A stretch of DNA of 64,000 nucleotides from Diplonema japonicum (taxonomy: Eukaryota > Euglenozoa > Diplonemea > Diplonemida > Diplonemidae), in assembly GCA_964019335.1 (NCBI GenBank), contig OZ025658.1, forward strand, positions 186,001 to 250,000, in the 5' to 3' direction. Position numbers and translations under genes: made by a program. Of this stretch, positions 1 through 13,000 are shown piece by piece; positions within the stretch are counted from its first letter, which is position 1, and every line of letters starts with the position of its first letter. The notes beneath the pieces are model-generated. The model searched no databases. It worked only from the letters and a program-made list of their open reading frames with translations, and was not told the DNA's origin.

Positions 1-1036
1 CACGCAGTGCCCCGCCATCTTGAGGGGGGCTCAATGGTGGCAGTACTGGGGTGCTAGCCACAAGGTGCTGCCTATTTGTCGCGGAGCACACGGGGTCCAG
101 GTGAAGCGCCCGTCCGCATTCTGTGCACATCGGTGCGGGGTTGCCGTGTTCCCACAGGTTGTGGTCGATGCCTGCCCTGTCCGCGATGATCGCCACCTTG
201 GACAGCGTCTCCTTGATCGCCTCAGCATCGCCCTGCAACATGCACCCCGCAGGCATCGAGACGTGGTAGTCCCGCAGCGTGCGCGCCCCCATGTGCGGCA
301 CCTCCAGACGCACCACAGGCCGCTTCCACTCCCCGTCGACGATCTTCTCCAGCCGACCGGTGTTCACGAAAATGAACTTTTGTACGACGCTTGCTTCTGT
401 TTGGAACTCAACACAGTCGCCGCGATCCTCCGCTGCACGCAGTGCTTCTGCTGGAGGGCATGGTTCCCAACCTTGGAAAGGGGGAACGGGGTGCAGGCGG
501 CCGGTAGCTTGACAGAAGGCAGGCGCGGTGGCAAGCTGACGGCCGCAATAAAAACAGGTTTCAGATGTGGTTTGGGAGACTTCGATACCGGCTTCCCGAA
601 TATCCTTCCAAAGGTCGTGCGGCACGGAGGCACGGGTGGCAAGGCGGGCGAGGCCGCCGAGGACGCGGAGGAGCGCCGCGTCGCGCTGAGGGAGCTCCGC
701 AAGCACATCATCATCAGCGTGCAGCACAACAGAGTCGTTAGCAATGGTGACGGCAAGGGATTCCACTGCACGTGTCCAGGCACCATCAACTATATATTCA
801 AGCCGCCTGGGCTTGCACAAGCACAAGGTCACCCTTTGCCGGTTGAGGTTCTCACAGTACATCACGTCGCCTCGCGACTGAGCTGCCAGCACCGCTGCTG
901 ACGGAGGTGCCTCCAGAGCATCTCTTGTGCTCCTTCTCGATCTCCTCCTTCGTCTATCATGCGGGCTACCACTATGCACTACCTCACTGCTCCTCCTCCC
1001 GCTCTGCCTCGGGGACGACGAGGACCCCGCGCCCAT
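1..1036 (-). CDS. Partial unknown protein with two tandem zinc-motif repeats
   Basis: Open frame of 345 codons from an ATG at 1036 that runs off the window at position 1, so the C-terminus is missing. I do not recognise the family. After a Ser/Arg-rich N-terminus there are two related units. Each has a VDG-x-W-x-R motif (IVDGAW and IVDGEW), a helical stretch with a DLW or NLW motif, and a Cys/His motif of the form C-x2-C-x9/10-C-x6-H (starting CFYCGRQL and CTECGRAL). The repeat of both motif and spacing supports real coding and possible zinc binding. A pyrimidine tract ending in CAG lies 8 nt before the ATG. The GC-rich codon use resembles the retroelements further along, so an unrecognised mobile-element protein is possible. 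Confidence 0.6.
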   Translation of the reverse strand, partial: MGAGSSSSPRQSGRRSSEVVHSGSPHDRRRRRSRRSTRDALEAPPSAAVLAAQSRGDVMYCENLNRQRVTLCLCKPRRLEYIVDGAWTRAVESLAVTIANDSVVLHADDDVLAELPQRDAALLRVLGGLARLATRASVPHDLWKDIREAGIEVSQTTSETCFYCGRQLATAPAFCQATGRLHPVPPFQGWEPCPPAEALRAAEDRGDCVEFQTEASVVQKFIFVNTGRLEKIVDGEWKRPVVRLEVPHMGARTLRDYHVSMPAGCMLQGDAEAIKETLSKVAIIADRAGIDHNLWEHGNPAPMCTECGRALHLDPVCSATNRQHLVASTPVLPPLSPPQDGGALR

Positions 1037-1044
1037 GGTGCCGC

Positions 1045-1093
1045 CTGTTGAGGTAGACGTGGTGATAGAATGTAAAAAAAAAAGAGGAAGGTG
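1045..1093 (-). promoter_or_regulatory. Putative trans-splice acceptor of the edge gene
   Basis: On the minus strand a C/T-rich run with T10 leads to CAACAG, followed after 8 nt by the ATG at 1036. It looks like a 3' splice site with a very short leader, as expected for spliced-leader addition. A cis intron with an upstream exon cannot be excluded. Confidence 0.4.
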
Positions 1094-1501
1094 CACTATT
1101 TTCTTTTATTTTACGAGAGCGAAGCAAAGCACACCGTAAGGAACAAAGAAGAAGAAGAAGAAGAAAAATGGAGAAATCTTATTGAGAGAGCGATCATTGT
1201 TTCTATTTCTGTCGTCGACTTTGCATGAAAACCCAGGGGGGGGGGGATATTTTGAGACACTAAGATAACTTAGAAAAGAAAATGTTGATGACGTCACACC
1301 ACACCACAGCAGGGAGGGTACTATTTTGATTCTAGAGGAGCGAGAAAAAAAAAAAAAGAAAAAAAGAGGGGGAAAGATAGGTCATCCTCCTCCTCCTCCC
1401 CTGTTCCTCATGCAAGCAACTGGAATCAATTCATAAGTAAAATACCAAAGTTTTTTCTTACTTTTTTTTTAATGGGGGAACATAAAAAAACGTTGACTGG
1501 A

Positions 1502-1532
<31 letters not shown>

Positions 1533-1537
1533 GCCCC
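1094..1537. other. Intergenic, homopolymer-rich
   Basis: Short A, T and G runs between the Piezo stop codon and the edge gene. I see no gene or RNA here. Confidence 0.5.
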
Positions 1538-4500
1538 TCACCCTCTAGGAGGTGCTCGCAACCCTGTGATGGATAAAACCTTCTCAGGAGAACGGAGAAG
1601 ATTAATCAGGTGGTAGTAAAGCTCCTCTTCAAGCCTGAAGTTGCCCTCCCCTCGCGCAAGATGAACATGGTCCGCCATCCTCGCTATAAACGAGGGATCC
1701 TCCATGTCCTGAATCACAACGGCGGCAGCAGAACCCGAAATAATACCCCTGATAACCCGTCCGATGGCCAGGACGAAGGTGACATACAGCGCAACGATCC
1801 CAACATTGAAAAGCCCTGCCAGTGGATTATCATCGTTCTGTGCCAGATCGCTGATGGCGACGTAGTACAAGGGAACAAGCCCGGATCCTGTTGTGCAAGG
1901 GTCCAAAGGATCAACATCATAATTGGGGCAGCGGGTATCCCCGCTGAGGCAGCCCTCTTCCGCCGGGCCTGGGTAATTTCCGCATGAGAACAAACCGCGG
2001 CAGTAGACTTCAAAGTACTTCGATGCGCCGTCCGGATTCGAACCGCTGCTCCGCTCCACCGACAGATAGCAATCACTCGCACTCTGCAGGAACGACAGTG
2101 ATGACGGTTTGTTCAACATCAACGGTGTGATCAGCTTCGGGAAGTACACCGGTGCCGGCATCGAACCATTTCCGTCCCACAACAGCAAATCCACCAAACC
2201 ATTCTGTAGTTGTGATATATATATATATATAATTATAGTAAAAAGAAGAGTGGGGGGGATACCATCATTGTCTGGTTGGTTCCGTTCACTGTGTACCTTA
2301 GGTATTCCTTGATGTTGAGGTCTGCTTGGGCTCCTGCGGTGCGTTGTACCTCTATCGACGTGACGAGGTTTGGGACCATTCCCGGGTTTGAGGATGAGTT
2401 GCGAAACTTTTCTGCCAGGTCCGAGGTGGCCGGGTCGGTGATCAGCCATCGTTGTGACGAGAAGCTTGTGAATTGCAGCAATTGCAGGTTCTTCGTCGAT
2501 GCCTAAGGGGATATTTCTCTCCCCCCCCCCCCCCCCCCTTCCCGTTTTTCTCCATACCGTAACCGACTGTTTATCAACAGAATTCCTTGTTCTGCTCAAC
2601 TGCGACGCTAACGTTGAATTCTTCGACCCCTCCACCGTCAACAAGTCATTCTTTTTTTTTTTTTTTTGTTTTTTGAAAAAAATCTTTTTTTTAATACCTG
2701 GTAAAACGGTGGGGAACCTTCGAACCCAAGTTCGACTCGTAGCTGTTTGATGCTGTTCGTCTGCAGCGCCGGGCTGAAGGTGCTGTAGTACAGAAGTGGG
2801 AAGAAGATCAGAAACAGCATCACGATAATGAGGAGCCACCCGGAGGTGATCTTCTTCGCAGCAGGGAAGGAAGTGGCCGGCTTCGGGTTCGTGACTTTCG
2901 AATCTTCAATGTCCATCTTCCGGACCAACATTTCATTTCTCACGTCCTCAAGCTTCAGCCAATAGTTAAGCTTCAACGTCGTCTTCGAGCAACACCAATC
3001 GAGAAGCACCCTCATCTCCCACAAAAATGGGACTGCCCGGCAGACTTGATACACGAGAAAAATCTTTGAGTCCGACGAATCGGTAAAACAATCATGTCTC
3101 CTCACGATGGGGTAGCCCCGTTCAATTTGCTTCGCTGCCACAAACAGCCACAGCGCTCTTGTAAGGAACAAAAATGCTCCTGCAGTGTGGCTGCTGTTTG
3201 AGGACGAATTGCTGTCTTGAAACCATATGAAAAAACCCCACAGGTAACCCATAGTCAGAGCAACTTGCATCGCGAACTTTCCTTTCAGACTCCCGTACAG
3301 GTATAGAACTCTGTCGACAACCATTGTCATGACACAGATTATGACACCGAGGACAAGTGCGCCAGGCAAGAGATTCTGCGCGATAGAATCCCCGAGATCG
3401 AAGTCTTTCTCGGTGCTGACCTTAGAGTACACCGCGATGAACACGAGGAAACTAATTAAGTCGATGCTGAAGGCGACTATGTAGTAGTCCTTTGTGCGGC
3501 CGATTTTGTCCTCTTCGGACAGCACCTTCTCATAGACTTTGATGAACCGGAGAACCCATGTTTTGATCTTCTCGACAGTTTCGTTCCCGGGTTCTTTTTT
3601 GCCGTGTTGTTCCAGCATTTGTTCTTCTTTTAGTTTCGACACCTCCCGTGCAGCGGTTATTCGTGTCACGGTGGACGTGCTGCGAATTGAAGAGACCGAC
3701 GCGCGGCGTTTCAACGGGGAATGCTCAGGAGCGGTACTTGTGTTTGTTTTCGGTTCCCTGTAGATGCCCCACGATCGCAGAACGCTTTGCCTTATGATGA
3801 TCGACACGATCGCGATGAAATCCCCGAGAACGTTTGTAAAGAAGCTGCTCTTTCCAAGTGACCCATAAAAGTTCGAGAAGGCGGTGGGCATCTCGTCGTC
3901 GAAGGTGACCTCCAACGCCTGCACGACACACTTCAACGCGAGGAGAAACTGCATAAAAATCAACATAACCTCCCAGTACCTTGCAGGAGGCCGCGGCATG
4001 ATCAACAGCGCGTACAAATAAACAGAAGCCGGCGGGACAATGTCAAGAATGGACACAGATATCGTGAAGTTCAATGTAAACACAAAAAAACACAGTTTAT
4101 CCGAGTTTTCCTTGAAGTACAGAAGCATGCCGTCGAACAAATACGCCCAGGGCTTCCTGCGGATCTCTGTAGGGGTGAGGTCTGCTTTTCCGAGTAACGT
4201 GTTGCGATGGAAAAACATCACCACCTTCATGAGATTTGTCGTCTCCGCCTTTGCCCCTGCTGACATCGCTGCCACCGCACCGACTGTCGCCATTACAGTC
4301 GCAATGCTTGCTTCTTTAGGCATGAATGAGGCTGCTGCTTGTTTCCCAGCAACAAACGCTTCTTTTTCGGGTGTTTTTGCCTCTATTTCATCGGCTTTAA
4401 ACGGGCCTTCAAGCAACCCTGCGACATACTCCGTTGCGTGTTTCAGATACTGCGGAGGGACTTCAACGCTAGCGGATTGTCCTAACTCGAACGCCCTTCG

Positions 4501-7500
4501 GAGCTGCCTCACCATGTCTCCATCGTCGTCGTTGTCGTTGATTAAAGAGTCTGGGAATTCGTTCTTCTTTCCAGCGGTGAAGCCTTTCAAAGCGGCGTCT
4601 CTCAATCGTTTACGAAGAGCCCTCTCTCTGGGTTTTAACTTCGGGTCGTCTCTGAATTTCGGTGGTGGGAACATTCCGTTGGCACGGCGTCCTCCTTTGC
4701 GACCTTGCAGTTCTTGTTTGGTTCTTTCTAGGATGCGGTGTCGTTCCTCGACCATCTCCCGGGTTTTCTGCAGGCCGGCTTCGCGTCGTTGCCGTAGTTT
4801 GCTATCGATAAGGGATTTTACGTCACGGGCGTTGATATCGTTCTGATGCGACTGGTGTATCACGAAGACATGTTCGAACTTGTCGTAGTTGAGACGCTGG
4901 AGGTACAGCAAGGACATGATGATGATTTCAAAGGCATTGACTTGGATGAGGCTGCCCTGGCATTTGTCGCTGGACTGGTATTGGTTGTTGTCGCAGTCCA
5001 TGATGCCTGTGAAGGTGTAGACTTTGGAAATCGCGTCGCTGTGTTCCCATCTGTCCGCCAGCCATGGAATGTTCCAGATGAGATGCACGACAAGCGCGAA
5101 GAAGAAGTAGTCATTGATGTGTTTCCACATTGCGTTCCCTCGCCATTCCATGACCTCCCAGACTCCGAACAGGTACATTGCCAGAGCAAGCTTCCCCATT
5201 CTGATCACAGTGATGAATTCTGCTGTGGTCCCGTCGATGAAAACCAACGTCAGGCAGAGGAACGGAAGGTATTTCAACCAGTATCCGTGCAGTCTTTCCG
5301 GGACGGTCTTCGGCTTGCGGATGAAATCGTTGCCTTTCGGTGTCGGAAGCAAGCTTTCAAGCCTCTCCATGGTGAATTCCGGCGACCCTCGAAGTTCCAA
5401 CAGTTTCGCTCTCCTCGAGATACCCCCTTCCACCTTTTGCGATAGAAATTCTGTAAGCGTCTCGCATTTATAAATATCGTAGTTTTCATTGACCTCTTCG
5501 AAACGTTTGTTGTACCTGAAGTGGTACATGATGAAGACGGAGCAGCAGAATGACGCGAACAAATCCCACCTATCCGGGAAGGCTCCGAAGTAATACCAGT
5601 ATTCCTTCCAGGTGTCGCCGATGCTGTTCTTGTCTTTAAAAGGCCCCCACTCCGAACCCTTTGGCATCCCGACGAAGAAAAACTGCTGGATACAGTACAT
5701 GGAAATCACCCACACAATGCATATACTGATCCACAACCCACCACGACGGCCGAAATAACGCATAACAATGACTACTGAGAAGTACACCAGCGACTTTATG
5801 ATACGAGGACGCGCTGCGCAGGTAATGAGCAGGCACAGCATCGTGAGCTCGTACGACCACCTCAGAAACCCGAAGTCGACGAACCAACAGAACTGTTCTG
5901 CCGCCCACTTTATGAACCGTATGATGTAAGGTTTGGCTTCTCCTGCCAACTCTTGTGATTTATTCTTCATGCTTAGCACGACTTCCATCACGGAGCTCTT
6001 CGGCTTCACCACCGCAGGTACGTAGGACACCTTCAATACCTTTTTCAACCCTAAAAACTCGGTTATTTCCAATTCCGGATCCGACACCCTCATCGACAGC
6101 CCGCCCTCATCCATGCGACTCTTAACAAGTTTTGTAACATCAACCGATCCCTCTTCGCCTACGTATTCTGCTTCCATTATGGCTTCTATTGTTCCTGTGG
6201 GGATCGACAGGGTGTTCCCATCCTTTGCTGTCACTGTCGTCGCTTCAGACAGCCGTTTCTGAACCAGGTATACCCTCCATCTGGACTGGACCTTCACGAT
6301 GAGTTTTAGTTGTTCGGGTGTGATGTCTTTGAACTCATCTTCCCCATCCGTTACCTCCAAGGCAGGGGTGCCTCGCACTGACGCGGGGCTTTTGTCGGGC
6401 GCATCGCTTTCATCGTCTTTGTGTTCGAAGATAGTCATCTCACGCAGGTAAGCATTGATGCTTAAACCTTCCGGAGAATCGTTGAACGCCCATAATCTGA
6501 CACGCCTGCATAGCATGGCAGTGACGAGAACAAGGACATCTATCCATATCTTGCTTGAAAGGGATGGATCCGATGAAGGCGGTAGGCATGTGTTGTTCGT
6601 GTGGCTCCACGTGCATTCGTCCATGAACAGGCATCGTTCCATGTCGTTCTGTGCGGCGTTGCACTCCCACACGGTCCCGATCCTTTCCAACCCGAAGTAC
6701 CGGTAGGAGTCCCGCGACATAAACGACGGGAAGAACTTGTACTGGTACCAGAATTTCAGAATGAGCACCATAGAGGAGTACGACACCAACAGCAACGAGT
6801 TGACTCTCCCTGTGACCATCGTCACTATCATCATCACAAAGTACCCTACCGCGTTCAGCGACATGCTATCAGACGACGCTATCCACAACGCCACGAGGAT
6901 CAAGACAGGCGACGTCAAAATGAGGAATCTCTTCACCCGCATGTAGTAGTACGAGGCCTTCTTCTGGAGGGTGCCTTTGGGCGAAGCGTCATTGATGGCC
7001 TCTGCAGGCAGCATCCAAGCTTTTTTCAAGTAAGACGCTTGCATGATAACGACCGCTGCGACGGCCCAGTGCGGGAACAGGTTGATGACGCGTGAGAACA
7101 CGCCATCGTAGGTTTTGAAGCCGACCTGTCTGACGCAGATGGTGGTGGTGTTTTGAGAGCCGTCGTCGCAGCTCATGATCGTGTTGACAGCCTCGGAGAA
7201 GAGCGTTGCCAACCCGTTAAACTGGAACAGATACGATGTAAGGAAGCACGCTGTACTGTAGCACAAGGCGATCACCCATATGATGGCAAGGGACCCACTC
7301 CGTGCTCCACCTCCAAAGGCAGTCACAGCCGACACCCACAAGAACAGCACCAGGTACCCTGCCGTCATGATCGACGGTGTGGCAAACATGATAATCGCGA
7401 TCAGCGCGATCCATGTTAACAGCAGCGACGCCCCCGACTTGAACAGAATGAACAGCGGCGTTTCCTCCGTACTGTCTTCCCTCACATCATCCGACTCTTT

Positions 7501-9738
7501 GAACAGCTTCAGCTGCCATATACTGAAGAATACCATGACAAGAAACGGTGTCAGCTCCCACATAGACCCGAAGGCCCCCTCAACGAGTGTGCTCCAATCC
7601 AGAGAGCCCAGCTTGTCCGGGGCGGAGAACCCCTTTTCGGCTACGTTGTAGAGATACAGGAATATCGTCAAGAGAATCTCGTACGCCACAAGGACCCCCC
7701 AGTACTTCTTGGCGGTGCTGGGCGACGAAGCGAACACCACAAAAAAGACCAGCAGCGAGGCCTGGAGGAGGTCGACGTGCAGGCATCCGACGATCACTAA
7801 GATCAGAAGCGAGACGTACTGCGCCTTTGCCAACAGAATGTCCTTGATCTTGCGCAGCAGTGTTGCACTGCGAAGCTCGGTAGACTTGGGCTGATGCTCC
7901 GTCGCCGTCACCAACCCCGAGGCACGCATCACAATGGCGATCAACAGGATAAGCGACGCATGTGCCCCCAAGGCAGCAGTGTCACTACCATCATGCCGCG
8001 TGATGCCAATGGCGTCCAGCTTGTCCATCGTGTCGTCACCGTAGTCCAGCACGCTGGGGATGGCGGCCACGAAGATGGCGCAGACATGCAAGGCGCTCCA
8101 CACCAAGGCGAAGGGCAGGGTGCTAACAATAGGCGTCACGTTTTCCAAGATGAGAACGCACCACATGAACAGGAACAACATGATAAGCCATATTGCAGAG
8201 AGGAAGGAGGGGTCCACGAGGGCCGTGAGGCCAAGCACCAGACCAAGGAGGTGGGGACTGTACTTCGACATGAAGTAGCGCACCGTCTTGGTTGTCTGTG
8301 TCTCTGCGGCAGTGTTGCCGTAGGTGGCTTGCGATGACAGGCTGACAAGCTCGGTACCTCCTTCGCTGTTATTTGAAACTTGCAAGATGATCCTGTTGTC
8401 ACTGCTGCCCTGTACATCGGCAGCCAGTCGCTCCCCGTCAGTGTTGGTGTACACGTCTGCTGCGTTTGCAGTGCTTTCAGCTGCTGCAGTCTCTTCTTGC
8501 TCACAGCTCTCGGTGGCATTCTCCATGTCCCCCTCGTCCCTCATAGTGTTCATCACCATGTAGCTCGAAGTGCTCATACGCTCTTCAGGAAGCGGTTCAG
8601 TTAATGACCTACCCACGGGATCGCCCTCACCCACCATTCCGTCACGCATGGTCTTCATCGCGGTGTAGCTGGAAGAGCTCATCCTCTCAGGCTGAGGGCT
8701 TGGTATCTGCACACCCACTGTCTCTTCTTCATCGCTGTCACGGTCCATCCCATGCTCCTCTAAGTAGGCGTGGAACGTGTCTTCTAGCAGCACTTTGCTG
8801 GCTTTGAGACAGATTTGGAAGTAGCCTTTCCACGTTATGTAGAAAATCATCGGGAGGACGAGGATGTGCCCGCTGTACTCCCGCCCGGAGGAAGTCTGCG
8901 CGATGTCTTTGAACTCTTCAAGCCGCAGCACGCCGATCCACAAGAGGGTGCTGGTGTTGTCCTCGTAGAAGGTTTTGAAGAAGTACTGCTGCGTGACGAA
9001 CTGGATGCAGAGGGAGATCGCGGTGCTGACGAACATGACGGCGAGAACGATCCGCCGGGTTTGCGGACTGAACTTTGCCTTCCTTGCGGAGAGACCCCAC
9101 GCGGCTGTGGTACCCAAAAAGACAAGGAGGTAAGGAATGGTAAGGACACGGGGCCAGAGGACAGCAACGACACCAGAGAGGATAGTGACGAGGGGAAGGA
9201 TGAGGGAGTTGATCGCAGAGCGCTTCTTCTGAGGCAGCAGAGGTTCGCCCGAAGGGGACAGCTTCGCGAATATAATGCGAGTGGAACAGACGCTGGGGAA
9301 CTTCTGCTTGCCAAATATCTGGACGACAGACGCGACGACCAACACCACTGAAGGGAGAAGGTGCCGGAGGAACCTGTCGAACGTGCCCAGAGGCGATTCG
9401 TAAATCCAGATACCAAAGCCTTCCATAAGGCTTGTGTGGTTAGAGTACCAATCGTTGAAGCTGTTCGTTGTGTCGGAGGCGTAATAAATATTTGCGGTCG
9501 CCACAGCGCAGCACTTCACCACGGCCACAACCAGTGCCGTGCCAACAAGTGCCGGGTACGGCCCTATCTCGGCTTTTCCGGAGTCATTCACTACCTGCAC
9601 CTCGTGTACTAAACTGTGCACGAACAGAAGCAAGAAGTAGCAGCATGATGTGTAAGACGGGCCGATCATGCAAGCAGCCGTCATCGCCAGCACAACGAAC
9701 ATGTGCCGAATCGTGTTGCCAGCGGCCCCTTCTTCCAT
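1538..9738 (-). CDS. Piezo mechanosensitive ion channel
   Basis: Joined from four exons: 2698-9738, 2558-2650, 2263-2502 and 1538-2203, giving 2,679 residues, a normal Piezo length. Piezo proteins are very large trimeric, mechanically gated cation channels. The sequence shows dozens of hydrophobic segments in blocks along the protein, acidic and Ser-rich loops, a Cys-containing extracellular-type domain before the last helix, and the hallmark C-terminus (LEEELYYHLI followed by RSPE). Introns are 47, 55 and 59 nt, all phase 0, starting GTAT and ending AG, and all lie in the last 12% of the gene, the part encoding the cap and pore. Joining them restores one frame into the conserved C-terminus. 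The start is the first ATG of the long frame. Exon ends are by inspection only. Confidence 0.95.
2204..2697 (-). other. Three mini-introns of the Piezo gene
   Basis: Introns at 2651-2697, 2503-2557 and 2204-2262. All start GTAT and end AG. The first has an A15 run directly before its terminal G, the second holds a G-run of about 18, and the third carries an AT dinucleotide run. None has a classical pyrimidine tract beside the acceptor. Confidence 0.8.
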
Positions 9739-10069
9739 TCCAACCGGCCGGTTGGTCTCCCCCCGACCGTTAGATGTTTGGATGCTAATCTTGGTTTTTT
9801 TTTTTTTTTAAGTATGTTTCTTCTTTTTCTTTTTCTCGCTATTTTATGTTTTTTTTTTCTTGTGTTTGTATTTATTTATTTTCTTCCTCTCCCTTTTTTC
9901 AACGCATTTCTTTTTTTTTCCTCCCGCCCCTTCCTTTTTTTTTGATGAGGGTGGTTGAAATGAAGAGGGGGGGGGAATAAAAAACGTAACAAAAAGGCAA
10001 AAGAAAAAAAAGTAGTGGAAACCTCTTTCTTTTTTCTTTCCCCCCCCCCCTGGGAACTTGGGATTTTTT
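9739..10069. other. Intergenic, homopolymer-rich
   Basis: T-rich and G/A-run sequence between the Piezo start and the stop codon of the upstream gene. Nothing else is seen. Confidence 0.5.
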
Positions 10070-13000
10070 TCAAAAATGTGTGTGCGAGCTGGCTTCGTTA
10101 GCGTCGCCAAACGCAATGGAGACGTGCGACGGGTCGACATCGTTGTCGTCAGCAGACGTGATCTCCACAAGCCTGTCCTCGTGAGAGTCGAACGTGAAGA
10201 CCGCTTGCAGCTGGTGCAGCAAGGCAGACAGAGTGCGCACCGAAATGCTGTTGTGCTCGAAGTGAATCTCTTTATCAGTGAATGACACATTCTTCAACAC
10301 ATCACTACCCACCGTGACACTGCCGTCTTTGTACACGATATTAGAAGGAAGTACCAGCTATAAAAAAAAAAAAATAAAAAAAAGGATATTTCTTCCTTCC
10401 TTTTCCCCACATACCTTGTCATCCTCATGTCCCGTCAACATGATGGTTGTACTCCCCTGTGTCACGAGGCTCGACAGCTTCCCATCACCCATGGTGAGCG
10501 TCATCTTGTCGATTATGTTCACAGGGGTGCCGTATGTAATGGGCTTTTGCTGTTTGAACAGATTCTTCCCGGACAGGACAAGCAGGGGTCGGCTGCAGTC
10601 TACCACTATCTTTTCCTTCCCTTCGATAGGGTTTTCCACATCGCTGATTTTAAAAAGCAGCGCACGGTGGCCCGGGGTGAGCCGCTCCGTGTTGGAGGCG
10701 AACGTAATACAATTCATGATGTAAGTAGCCATGGAGATGGACACGGCGGGAGGATCGTTGGTGGTGAAGCTGATCTTCACGTTGTTGACCCCCGGGAAGG
10801 ACGACCTTGGGTTCTCAACAGTGGCGACCTGAACCTCGCCGTTATAAATGGCTTGGTTCTTGAAATCAAGCTCGCCTTCCCACACCTCTTGTTCGATGTT
10901 GTCAGGCGAGAGGTTTGCTTTAGCTTTTCGCTGCTGCGGGACCGTCATGAAACCAAGAACATCACCTTTCACTGCACCAGATGTGAACTCAACAGCGAAC
11001 CTTCCCCCGTCGAACCAAGGTGTGTCGGGGTCAAGAAGGTACGAGTTTCCCATTTCTGTCAACGGGAAGCACCCTAGTTTTTGCCCAACAAGCTGGCCCG
11101 GTCTGTACTTTGTGCGGAGGTTTGCGATTACGAATTCTGTGACGTCGTCGACAGGCTTTATCTCAATCTGCATGATGGCTTGGCTCACGGAGTCCCCGCG
11201 GCCTTTCAGGGTGATTCTTAAGACCTTGTCGAGGATCTTCGGGCCGTTGCTCTTGTTGGTGTACGACAGCGATCGAAGGCACAGCGACACGTCCTTTTTC
11301 GTGACCTTTCCTGCAAACTTTATCAACAGCTGTTGCTTCCCGCTCACGATCGTCCCCGAGTATTTCTGCCCCCACCACAGATCGTTCCCTGTGTCCTCAT
11401 AGTTCTTCGCGGACATTGCCGTCACCGATCTTTTCAGCTCCGACGTTGCCCCAAGCAATGCCGTGGCTTTGAGGAGTTTCGTCTTTGTTTCCTTCTTTTT
11501 TTCGGGTGCCATCGTCGACTTTCGTAGATCTACGGTGGGCTTCTTCTGTGGTGCCGAGGGTTGCAGCCCGTGGTATGGCTTCACAAACTCATTGACCTCT
11601 GGAAGACACACACCAACACCTTTTCGCTCGCGGACCTTGAACTCCTCCTTCATCCCCGCTTTGATGAATAAGAAATCGTCCTCACACCCACCAGAGATCA
11701 CCTCTACTCGGATGTAACCGTTGTCAAAGGATACGTCTAGCTCTTGGCTGATATCGATGGGAGCGAGACGCGCTGCGCCGGAACCTTCGCGGTACTCAAG
11801 CTGGACGTGAGAAGGGGGGAGATCGAACAACGGTTGTGTGACCTTCACTTCTTTCTTCCCAGTTAGGGTTTGGTACTCGTCATTGTCGGGCACACTCCAT
11901 GACGTGTCAAGGAGCTCTGCCAACTCCTCCTTGTTGTTCCAACCGATTTCAAGCGACTTCACAGCAGGGCCAAGCACCAGCTCAACGGAGATGTGTCGCG
12001 CGCCTTCTTGCGGAGCGTAGTAAGATGATGTAAAACAAACGCTGCGTAGAATTGCCTGCACCGCAGACAAGGTAGCCGCCCCGGTCAATGGGAACTTCAC
12101 ACGGATCCCTTGTACTATAGCACCACCGCTCACGCTCCGCCGGGTAGACCTCGTCATCGGCGATACAATGTTGGACACGCTGCTTTTCTTCCGGGTTCGT
12201 TGCGAAATAGTTTCTTCTTTGTACATATCGAAGAAAGGCGGGACGCCCTCACCCTCACACAACGCGGCAACATGCACACCATTGTGGATAATGCACTTCT
12301 CAACGACAGCGATGGACTCCTCGTTGTCGGGGGTGATGAAGAGTGTGTCGCCCTTGCATTGACCTGATTGGAACCGGATCTCCAACGTCCCGCCGGAGAA
12401 ATGATCGGTGTCGACATCTGTCACAGCCGCGTCGGGGAAAAGGGGAAGAGGAAGGGGTTTGATGTACTGCCGCAGTTCGTGGGACACACCTGTGTGCGCG
12501 ATCGACCTGAAGGAGATCTTCTCCTTTCCGACCGTCATGGTGGTCGGCTTGTCTGACGGGAAGATCTCCACATACTGGTGCATGAAAGATTGATTCCCGC
12601 TGCTGTCTGTCAACGAGATCTCGAGCTGGCGTCTGTCCTGCGGGGCGAGCAAGTTAACAGTGATCATGATGAAGCGCAACCGGCGAAGTACCTTTTGCAA
12701 GTGTCGGAATGACGCGCCTGGTAGAAACTCGATGCTAAACCCAGACGCAGCACCTCCCGGTGAGCATGCACCCAGTCCCCACGCTTCTTTTAATGTCAGC
12801 AACCTCCCGTTGCCCACCACCGCTACCTTTTCTCCGTTGAAGGTTATTTCTTGTGCGCCCGTGATGTCTATGTCAAACCTCTCGTCGCCATCGTCGTAGT
12901 AGAGCCCGTTTTTGAAAACGATCTGATCGTCTGCGCTGGCGTTCTCGAGGACCCGGACGGACACGACGCACTGCCCCACGGGGGCACTCACGATCATTCC

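Noticed and set aside
20-901. Plus-strand frame of 293 codons at the left edge
   Set aside because: The opposite strand carries a longer open frame with repeated zinc motifs and an acceptor-like site before its ATG.
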